From Sphingopyxis sp. (GTDB taxonomy: Bacteria; Pseudomonadota; Alphaproteobacteria; Sphingomonadales; Sphingomonadaceae), in assembly GCA_030148985.1 (NCBI GenBank), contig JASBSJ010000004.1:1-64000 (forward strand): DNA of 64,000 bases, read 5' to 3'. This document shows, piece by piece, positions 58,122 through 64,000 of this stretch (its first letter is position 1; each line of letters opens with the position of its first letter). Made by a program: the position numbers and the translations under genes. The notes beneath the pieces are model-generated. The model was not told the DNA's origin and did not search any database. It saw only the letters and a list, made by a program, of their open reading frames with translations.

Positions 58122-59525
58122 GTGTTCAAAGGTTTGAAGCCCATTCTTTACGGCGGGCGGGAAGTGTGGCCGCTCGTCGAAGGCGGCAAGGGCGTGTCGG
58201 CAACCAACCATATGTCGAGCGGCGCCTGGGCTGCCGCGGGCGGCATCGGCACCGTGTCGGCGGTCAACGCCGACAGCTATGACGCCGAGGGCAAGATCAT
58301 TCCCCAAATCTATCGCGCGCTCACGCGCCGCGAACGCCACGAAGAGCTGATCCAGTACGGCATCGAAGGCGCGGTCGCGCAGGTCAAACGCGCCTATGAC
58401 GTGTCGGGCGGCAAGGGCGCGATCAACATCAACGTGCTGTGGGAAATGGGCGGCGCGCAGCAGATATTGGAAGGCGTGCTGGAACGCACCAAGGGCCTGG
58501 TCGCCGGCGTCACCTGCGGCGCGGGAATGCCGTATAAGCTGAGCGAAATCGCGGCGCGGCACAATGTCCTATACCTACCCATCATCAGCTCGGCGCGCGC
58601 CTTTCGCGCGCTGTGGAAGCGCGCCTATAGCAAGGTGCCGCATCTGCTGGGCGCGGTGGTGTATGAAGACCCCTGGCTCGCGGGCGGGCACAATGGTCTG
58701 TCGAACGCCGAAGATCCGCTGGTGCCGCAGGATCCCTATCCGCGCGTCGCTGCGGTGCGCGAGACGATGCGCGCCGAGGGGATCGCCGACGACGTGCCGA
58801 TCGTGATGGCGGGCGGCGTCTGGTATCTGCGCGACTGGGAGGATTGGATCGACAATCCCGAGCTCGGCCAGATCGTCTTTCAGTACGGCACGCGCCCGCT
58901 GCTGACCGAAGAAAGCCCGATCCCGCAGCAATGGAAGGACCGCCTTCGCACGCTCGACGAGGGCGACGTGCTGCTCCATCGTTTTTCACCGACGGGATTC
59001 TACTCCAGCGCGGTGCGCAATCCGTTCCTGCGCGACCTTGAGGCACGATCGGAGCGCCAGATCCCCTATTCGAAACAGGAAGCGGGCGATCATGTCGTCC
59101 AGCTCGACGTCGGGGTAAAGGGCAAGAATTTCTGGGTCACCCCGCATGATCGGGATCGGGCGCGCGACTGGTTTGCCGAGGGTTATACCGAGGCGCTGAA
59201 GACCCCCGACAATACGGTGGTATTCGTGACCGATACCGACAAGGCGATGATCCGCAAGGACCAGACCGATTGCATGGGCTGCCTGTCGCATTGCGGTTTT
59301 TCGTCATGGAAAGACCATGATGATTACACCACCGGCTATCTCGCCGATCCGCGCAGCTTCTGTATCCAGAAGACGCTGCAAGACATCGCGCATGGCGGCG
59401 ATGTCGAACAAAATCTGATGTTCGCGGGCCACGCCGCGTTCAACTTCAAGACGGACCCGTTCTATTCGAACAACTTCACGCCGACGGTAAAGCAGCTGGT
59501 TGACCGGATTCTGACGGGGGATTGA
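58122..59525 (+). CDS. Nitronate monooxygenase-family (NPD) flavoprotein
   Basis: A 467-residue protein with a TIM-barrel flavin domain of the 2-nitropropane dioxygenase/nitronate monooxygenase family. Recognisable parts are NHMSSGAWAAAGGIGTVSAVN, INVLWEMGG, GVTCGAGMPYKLSEI and IVMAGGVWYLRDWEDW. It is longer than the typical 330-380 residues; the added C-terminal part has a cysteine cluster CMGCLSHCGFSSW that could bind a metal or be redox active. The GTG at 58122 has GAAGG 6 bases upstream. It lies 85 bp after the glycosyltransferase. Confidence 0.82.
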   Translation: MFKGLKPILYGGREVWPLVEGGKGVSATNHMSSGAWAAAGGIGTVSAVNADSYDAEGKIIPQIYRALTRRERHEELIQYGIEGAVAQVKRAYDVSGGKGAININVLWEMGGAQQILEGVLERTKGLVAGVTCGAGMPYKLSEIAARHNVLYLPIISSARAFRALWKRAYSKVPHLLGAVVYEDPWLAGGHNGLSNAEDPLVPQDPYPRVAAVRETMRAEGIADDVPIVMAGGVWYLRDWEDWIDNPELGQIVFQYGTRPLLTEESPIPQQWKDRLRTLDEGDVLLHRFSPTGFYSSAVRNPFLRDLEARSERQIPYSKQEAGDHVVQLDVGVKGKNFWVTPHDRDRARDWFAEGYTEALKTPDNTVVFVTDTDKAMIRKDQTDCMGCLSHCGFSSWKDHDDYTTGYLADPRSFCIQKTLQDIAHGGDVEQNLMFAGHAAFNFKTDPFYSNNFTPTVKQLVDRILTGD

Positions 59526-59534
59526 ACCAAGCTT

Positions 59535-59610
59535 CGTCATTGCGAGCGCAGCGAAGCAATCCAGAGCGGCTTGTCACACTCTGGATTGCTTCGCTGCGCT
59601 CGCAATGACG
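59535..59610. repeat. Perfect 32-bp palindromic repeat (GTCATTGCGAG family)
   Basis: Perfect inverted arms of 32 bases begin CGTCATTGCGAGCGCAGCGA and surround a 12-base loop. It is the left of two related repeats that bracket the GIY-YIG gene. Confidence 0.92.
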
Positions 59611-59630
59611 GACATGTAGCGGGAGCTGCC

Positions 59631-59933
59631 ATGCGCGAACGGTATCCGGCGGTCTACATCATGGCAAACATGCGCAACGGCACGCTTTATACGGGGGTGA
59701 CGGCGCATCTCGTTCAACGGATATGGCAGCATCGTGAAGGCCTCGGAGGCTTTTCGGCGCGCTACGATTGCAAGCTGCTTGTTTGGTTCGAAATTCATGC
59801 GACGATGGAATCCGCGATTGCGCGCGAAAAACAGATTAAAGCGGGGAGCCGAGCGAAGAAACTCGCGTTGATCGAGGCGGAAAACCCGCTTTGGCTCGAC
59901 CTATGGCCGACGATCCTCGACGGCAGTGAGTGA
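59631..59933 (+). CDS. GIY-YIG nuclease domain protein
   Basis: A 100-residue stand-alone GIY-YIG domain, UPF0213/YhbQ-like in size. VYIMANMRNGTLYTGVTAHL contains the two short signature strands (VYIM and TGV instead of GIY and YIG); catalytic-type Arg is in LVQRIWQHREG, and Glu in IAREKQIKAGSR. It could cut or bind branched or single-stranded DNA. The gene is placed exactly between repeats at 59535-59610 and 59936-60021, which makes an association with repeat DNA worth asking. GGGAG precedes the ATG. Confidence 0.82.
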   Translation: MRERYPAVYIMANMRNGTLYTGVTAHLVQRIWQHREGLGGFSARYDCKLLVWFEIHATMESAIAREKQIKAGSRAKKLALIEAENPLWLDLWPTILDGSE

Positions 59934-59935
59934 CG

Positions 59936-60021
59936 CTCTGGATTGCTTCGCTGCGCTCGCAATGACGATGTCTCAACAAGCTTCGTCATTGCGAGGAGCA
60001 TAGCGACGACGCAATCCAGAG
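59936..60021. repeat. Palindromic repeat (GTCATTGCGAG family)
   Basis: CTCTGGATTGCTTCGCTGCG (left arm start) and a right arm with CGTCATTGCGAGGAG and GCAATCCAGAG form an imperfect inverted pair. The left arm is identical to the right arm of the copy at 59579-59610. Confidence 0.88.
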
Positions 60022-60049
60022 CGGCCGCACGCAGCCACCTTGAGGCTGG

Positions 60050-61048
60050 TCAAACCCACCCCTCCAGCACCTGATCGGGCGGCCGGTGCCCGTCGCACCA
60101 TGCGCGGATGTTGGCGATGACCTTTTCGCCCGACGCTTCGCGTCCCTCGATCGTCGCCGAACCCAGATGCGGGAGCAGCACGACATTCTGGAGCGCGAGC
60201 AGCGCGGGGTCGACCGCGGGCTCGTGCGTATAGACGTCGAGCCCCGCGCCCGCGATGCGCCCGGTCTGGAGCGCCGCGATCAGCGCCTTTTCATCGACGA
60301 TTTCGCCGCGCGCGGTGTTGATCAGGTAAGCCGTCGGCTTCATCGCGCCGATGCGCGCTGCGTTGACCATCTCGTGCGTTTCGGCCGTGTGCGGACAATG
60401 GATCGTCACGACGTCGCTGATGCGCAGCAGCGTATCGACGCTCGCATGATAGCTCGCGCCCAGCTCTTCCTCGATCGCCTCGGGCAGCCGCCGCCGGTTG
60501 TGGTAATGGATCGACAGCCCGAACGCCCGCGCGCGCCGCGCGACCGCCAGCCCGATGCGCCCCATGCCGATGATGCCGAGCAGCTTGCCGCCGACGCGGT
60601 GCCCGAGCATGGCGCTTGGCGCCCAGCCGGCCCATTTGCCCGATCGCATCAGCTTCTCACCCTCGGCCAAACGTCGCGGCACCGACAGGATCAGCGCCAT
60701 CGTCATGTCGGCGGTGTCTTCGGTAAAGACGCCGGGCGTATTCGACACCATGATGCCCTTGGCGCGCGCCGCGGCGAGGTCGATATGGTCCACCCCCGCG
60801 CCGAAATTGGCGATCAGCTTCAGCCGCTCGCCCGCCGCGCCCAGCACATCGGCGTCGATCTGGTCGGTCACGGTCGGGACGAACACGTCGCAGTCGGCGA
60901 CCGCGGCCTTCAGCTCGTCCTTGGTGAAGGCATGATCGTGCGCCGACAGCGCGACGTCGAACAATTCGGCCATGCGCGCCTCGACATGCGGCATCAGCTG
61001 GCGGGTGACGATGACGCGCGGGCGTTTCGGGCGGGATGAATCGGGCAT
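60050..61048 (-). CDS. D-2-hydroxyacid dehydrogenase (glyoxylate/hydroxypyruvate reductase-like)
   Basis: A 332-residue NAD(P)-dependent dehydrogenase. The Rossmann motif GIIGMGRIG, catalytic arginine in NTARGE, glutamate in LDVYTHEP and histidine in PHLGSAT form the usual active set. NRRRLP after strand 2 has the basic residues that favour NADPH, so glyoxylate or hydroxypyruvate reduction is likely. The start at 61048 is the first in-frame ATG of the family-like sequence (MPDSSRPKRPRVIVTRQL). It is single and divergent from the SH3 gene. Confidence 0.92.
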   Translation of the reverse strand: MPDSSRPKRPRVIVTRQLMPHVEARMAELFDVALSAHDHAFTKDELKAAVADCDVFVPTVTDQIDADVLGAAGERLKLIANFGAGVDHIDLAAARAKGIMVSNTPGVFTEDTADMTMALILSVPRRLAEGEKLMRSGKWAGWAPSAMLGHRVGGKLLGIIGMGRIGLAVARRARAFGLSIHYHNRRRLPEAIEEELGASYHASVDTLLRISDVVTIHCPHTAETHEMVNAARIGAMKPTAYLINTARGEIVDEKALIAALQTGRIAGAGLDVYTHEPAVDPALLALQNVVLLPHLGSATIEGREASGEKVIANIRAWCDGHRPPDQVLEGWV

Positions 61049-61174
61049 GGCCGCCGATAGAGCGCGCCCGCGCGAAGGGGTCAAGGGGGCAGGCGGGATC
61101 AAGCCTGTGGACGACCGCGCCTTTGGCCGATGCCGCCGGTTGATAATGGTGCGCGACTTTGACAAGGGAAAGCG

Positions 61175-61633
61175 ATGACCAGCTGGAAATTTGCCCTGAT
61201 TTTGCTTGGCCTCGCCGTCGCGAGTCCGGCCGCGGCGCAATCGGACCCCGAATTGCCCTATTGGGCGTCGATCAGCGTCGACGAGGCGCGGATGCGCAAG
61301 GGGCCGTCGATCGACGTGCCCGTATTGTGGGAATATCGCCGCAAGGATCTGCCGGTAAAGGTGATCGCGCGCCACGAAAACTGGCGCCGTGTCGAAGACC
61401 CCGACGGCACGCGCGGTTGGATGGCGGCGCGGCTTTTGAGCCGCACGCGCACCGCGATTGTCACCGGCGCGGTCCGCCCGTTGCGCGAGGAGCCTAGCCT
61501 ATCCGCCGCCATCGCCTATCGCGCCGAACCCGGCGTTGTCGGTCGCATCAGCGATTGCAAGGACGGCTGGTGCCGCTTTGATGTCAAGGGCCGCAAGGGC
61601 TGGATCGAAACCGACCATATCTGGGGCGATTGA
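61175..61633 (+). CDS. Exported SH3-domain protein
   Basis: A 152-residue exported protein. Residues 1-22 are a signal peptide (ending AAAQ). Two bacterial SH3-like units follow: SVDEARMRKGPSIDVPVLWEYRRKDLPVKVIARHENWRRVED with GWM, and RPLREEPSLSAAIAYRAEPGVVGRI with CRFDVKGRKGWIETDHIWG. Such domains bind peptidoglycan or proteins in the envelope; a target is unknown. AAGGGAAAG precedes the ATG. Confidence 0.86.
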   Translation: MTSWKFALILLGLAVASPAAAQSDPELPYWASISVDEARMRKGPSIDVPVLWEYRRKDLPVKVIARHENWRRVEDPDGTRGWMAARLLSRTRTAIVTGAVRPLREEPSLSAAIAYRAEPGVVGRISDCKDGWCRFDVKGRKGWIETDHIWGD

Positions 61634-61667
61634 CGCGGCGGGGTGTGGCGGGTTTCGGCCGAAAGCT

Positions 61668-61860
61668 AACGACGGCTGGAAACGACCGATTGCGGACGGT
61701 TCCTCTCCCCTCCCGCTTGCGGGAGGGGTTGGGGGTGGGCAGCGACGGTGCGGTAGCCCACCCCGCTGCGACTAACGAGCAAGCTCGCAAGTCTCGCTGC
61801 CCCTCCCGCAAGCGGGAGGGGAGAAAGTCAACGTCCGCTCCCCACCCCAAAGCAGTCATC
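61668..61860. repeat. Composite intergenic repeat with two CCCCTCCCGC hairpins
   Basis: CTGGAAACGACCG near the left end and CACCCCAAAGCAGTCAT near the right recur at 9140-9230. Inside are CCCCTCCCGCTTGCGGGAGGGG (hairpin at 61706-61728) and CCCCTCCCGCAAGCGGGAGGGG (61800-61822). No gene is seen in 61634-61923. Confidence 0.8.
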
Positions 61861-61923
61861 CAACCCGCCGACAAAAGAAAGCCGGACGATCACTCGCCCG
61901 GCCCTCCTCGTCATCCGTGACGC

Positions 61924-62391
61924 TTAACGCCAGCGGAAATGGTTGCGATACACGCGGACGACCTTGCCGTTGCGCACATTGACCAGCAGCAGGTCGTTGT
62001 AATGGCGCACATAGGTCAGGTTGCGGGCCGCGCGCGGCACGCCCCAGCGGCTGTCCCAGGCCGAGCGATAGGCCGGCGCATAATAGGTCGGGCGCAGCGT
62101 CGTGCCGACGCGGAACGACTGATAGCGGAAGGGCGCGCGGTAATTCTGGTAACGCTTGTCGCGACGCCAATCCTGCTTGCTGTCGCGCAAGTCGCGGCGC
62201 GCGTCATTATATTCGCGCCGTTCCTCGCGCACGTCGCCGCGGTCACCATAGCGGACGGCATCCTTGTATTCGCGGCGCTCCTCGCGCACGTCGCGGCGGT
62301 CTTCGCGAATGTCGCGGGTCTGCGCCTGCGCGGCCGCCGGGACGATCATCGCGGCGATCAGGCCGGCGGCGAGAAATTTCATCTTCTTCAT
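61924..62391 (-). CDS. RcnB-like exported protein
   Basis: A 155-residue exported protein with a Sec signal peptide (residues 1-23, ending AQA). A strongly charged repeat segment follows: DIREDRRDVREERREYKDA and DVREERREYNDA are near-copies of one 12-residue unit. The C-terminal part with RNLTYVRHYNDLLLVNVRNGKVVRVYRNHF is typical of the RcnB family, linked to nickel/cobalt homeostasis in E. coli. Function here is uncertain. The upstream 62392-62580 region has no recognisable gene. Confidence 0.75.
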   Translation of the reverse strand: MKKMKFLAAGLIAAMIVPAAAQAQTRDIREDRRDVREERREYKDAVRYGDRGDVREERREYNDARRDLRDSKQDWRRDKRYQNYRAPFRYQSFRVGTTLRPTYYAPAYRSAWDSRWGVPRAARNLTYVRHYNDLLLVNVRNGKVVRVYRNHFRWR

Positions 62392-62692
62392 GTGCCATTC
62401 CTTTCAAATCCGTCAGGGGGGAGGGGGATCTGCCCGATGACAGGAGAAGGATTAGGCGCGTCCGTTTGAACGGCGCCGGAATGCCGCGTTTATTTTCAGG
62501 TCATTAGTGTCGCAATTTGTCGCGGGGATGGCGACGGGGCGTGCGGAGTGTGCGACCATCGCCGGGAATCGCGGCGAACCGTGCCCCTGCGAAGGCAGGG
62601 GCCCATCTCCGGCCACCGCATTTCTTAACTGGCGGCCATTTGGCAACGATGGGTCAGGTGATGGGCCCCTGCCTGCGCAGGGGCATGGGTAA
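62392..62692. other. Intergenic region with one palindromic repeat, no gene seen
   Basis: This 301-bp gap between the RcnB-like gene and the thiolase holds a copy of the GCCCCTGCGAAGGC repeat (62583-62684). The rest is unassigned; I see no coding sequence or clear promoter. Confidence 0.6.
62583..62684. repeat. Palindromic intergenic repeat (GCCCCTGCGAAGGC family)
   Basis: Arms GCCCCTGCGAAGGCAGGGGC... and ...GATGGGCCCCTGCCTGCGCAGGGGC are complementary apart from single positions. It is the third copy of this family, downstream of the thiolase. Confidence 0.87.
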
Positions 62693-63880
62693 TTACACCA
62701 GCTCGATCGCCACCGCGGTCGCTTCGCCGCCGCCAATGCACAGGCTGGCGATGCCGCGCTTTTTTCCGTGGCGCTGGAGCGCCGCGATCAGCGTGGTGAT
62801 GATGCGCGTGCCGCTGGCGCCGATCGGATGACCGAGCGCGGTCGCGCCGCCGTGGACGTTGATCTTGTCGTGCGGGATGCCGAGGTCGTGCATCGCGAAC
62901 ATCGCGACGCAGGCAAAGGCTTCATTGACTTCGAACAGGTCGACGTCGCCGATGCTCCAGCCGGTCTTGGCGAGCAGCTTGTTGATCGCGCCGACGGGGG
63001 CGACAGTGAAATCCTTGGGCTCCTGCGCATGCGCCGCGTGCGCAACGAGGCGCGCGACGGGCTTCGCGCCCTTGGCGTCGGCGACCGACTGGCGCGTCAG
63101 CACGACCGCGGCGGCGCCGTCCGAAATCGACGAGCTGGTCGCCGCGGTGATCGTGCCGTCCTTGGCAAAGGCGGGCTTCAGCGTCGGGATTTTGTCGGGC
63201 ATCGCCTTGCCGGGCGCTTCGTCGGTGTCGACGATCACGTCGCCCTTGCGTCCAGCGATCGTCACCGGCGCGATTTCGGCGGCAAAGGCGCCGTCGGTGA
63301 TCGCCGCCTTGGCGCGGCTCAGCGAGGTCAGCGTATAATCGTCCTGCGCCTGGCGGCTCAGTTGATAGGCATCGGCGGTATCCTGCGCAAAGGTGCCCAT
63401 CGCGCGGCCCGCCTCATAAGCGTCCTCCAGCCCGTCGAGGAACATATGGTCATAGGCCGTGTCGTGGCCGATCCGCGCGCCCGAACGATGCTTCTTGAGC
63501 AGATAGGGCGCGTTGGTCATCGATTCCATGCCGCCCGCGACGATCAGGTCGACGCTGCCCGCGGCGAGCGCCTCGGCGCCCATGATCACGGTCTGCATGC
63601 CCGAACCGCACACCTTGTTCACGGTCGTCGCCTGCACCGACTTGGGCAGGCCGGCCTTGATCGCCGCCTGGCGCGCCGGCGCCTGGCCGAGCCCGGCGGG
63701 GAGGACGCAGCCCATATAGATACGCTCGATGTCGTCACCCGAAACCCCGGCGCGCTCGACCGCCGCCTTGACTGCAGTCGCGCCCAGATCGGTCGCGCTT
63801 GCATCCGACAGGCTGCCCTGCATGCTGCCCATCGGGGTGCGGGCGTAGGACAGGAAGACGACGGGATCGGTGGCGGTCAT
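62693..63880 (-). CDS. Acetyl-CoA C-acetyltransferase (thiolase)
   Basis: A 395-residue thiolase. The nucleophile Cys91 lies in NKVCGSGMQ; the C-terminal catalytic histidine is in GGATALGHPIGASG and the second cysteine in CIGGGEATAVA. The acyl-CoA loop VFLSYARTPMGSMQG is typical of degradative/biosynthetic acetoacetyl-CoA thiolases. It joins two acetyl-CoA or cleaves 3-ketoacyl-CoA in the cytoplasm. The ATG at 63880 has GGAG upstream at 10 bases; the frame stays open upstream to 63979 without a better site. Confidence 0.92.
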   Translation of the reverse strand: MTATDPVVFLSYARTPMGSMQGSLSDASATDLGATAVKAAVERAGVSGDDIERIYMGCVLPAGLGQAPARQAAIKAGLPKSVQATTVNKVCGSGMQTVIMGAEALAAGSVDLIVAGGMESMTNAPYLLKKHRSGARIGHDTAYDHMFLDGLEDAYEAGRAMGTFAQDTADAYQLSRQAQDDYTLTSLSRAKAAITDGAFAAEIAPVTIAGRKGDVIVDTDEAPGKAMPDKIPTLKPAFAKDGTITAATSSSISDGAAAVVLTRQSVADAKGAKPVARLVAHAAHAQEPKDFTVAPVGAINKLLAKTGWSIGDVDLFEVNEAFACVAMFAMHDLGIPHDKINVHGGATALGHPIGASGTRIITTLIAALQRHGKKRGIASLCIGGGEATAVAIELV

Positions 63881-64000
63881 GGCAAAAGACTCCGTAAGGG
63901 AAAGCAATGTCGGCGGCCCGATTAGCGGCTTTGCTGCAATTGCGAAAGGGGCAGCGCCAAGATGGGAAGCGCGTTTCATCTTGCAACCCGCCGCGCGCCA

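Noticed and set aside
61706-61822. Possible CRISPR-like array (two CCCCTCCCGC hairpins)
   Set aside because: Only two inverted units with no regular spacers; it is a palindromic intergenic repeat.

Overview
The window is 64 kb of GC-rich chromosomal DNA that reads as an alphaproteobacterium of the Sphingomonadaceae (Sphingopyxis-like). The reasons are the gene families present: TonB-dependent receptors with sphingomonad-type plug starts, three YfcG-like Nu-class glutathione transferases, UPF0262, DUF2849 and DUF934. Tight ATGA/GTGA gene overlaps and several families of palindromic intergenic repeats agree with this. I see no rRNA, tRNA, CRISPR array, integrase or insertion sequence. The genus assignment is inference.

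Region 1 (1-13105) looks like a catabolic island. It holds an SMP-30 lactonase fragment, a carboxymuconolactone-decarboxylase-family protein, two SnoaL-like proteins, two short-chain dehydrogenases, an MFS transporter, a TonB-dependent receptor, a DUF3237 protein, three Nu-class GSTs, a family III CoA-transferase, an HMG-CoA-lyase-family enzyme and an EamA exporter. Four of its intergenic promoter regions share a TATACTWAG-like element, three of them inside or beside inverted repeats. The substrate is unknown.

Region 2 (13156-27091) is the most interesting part. A DUF1611 protein resembling DgcN (D-glutamate N-acetyltransferase) and an enolase-superfamily enzyme resembling DgcA (N-acetyl-D-glutamate racemase) are embedded with a TonB-dependent receptor, two M19 dipeptidases, two S12 serine hydrolases, a D-aminoacylase-like enzyme, a YkvI-family membrane protein and an XRE-cupin regulator. 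Together they describe an outer-membrane-to-cytoplasm route for D-amino-acid-containing peptides, probably D-Glu compounds such as peptidoglycan fragments. A perfect inverted repeat (TGTCCTAA-N20-TTAGGACA) surrounds the promoter of the largest operon, and a related promoter element lies in the regulator's divergent intergenic region.

Region 3 (27326-43124) is mixed: DUF421, hemerythrin, CinA-like amidohydrolase, a class A penicillin-binding protein, an RND efflux operon whose last gene is alkC (alkylation base excision repair), its divergent TetR regulator, an FKBP isomerase, an EF-hand protein and an OmpR/EnvZ-type two-component pair.

Region 4 (43462-64000) is largely housekeeping: an acyl-CoA thioesterase/enoyl reductase-like pair behind a striking 38-bp palindrome, DoxX, dcd, cdd, a GH25-like protein, UPF0262, dnaB, the siroheme/assimilatory sulfate reduction operon (cobA-DUF2849-cysI-DUF934-cysH), astD, an alpha/beta hydrolase with an apparent non-ATG start, a glycosyltransferase, a nitronate monooxygenase-family protein, a GIY-YIG protein between repeats, a D-2-hydroxyacid dehydrogenase, an SH3 protein, an RcnB-like protein and a thiolase.

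All identifications were made by reading translated sequence and motifs. No database search was run.
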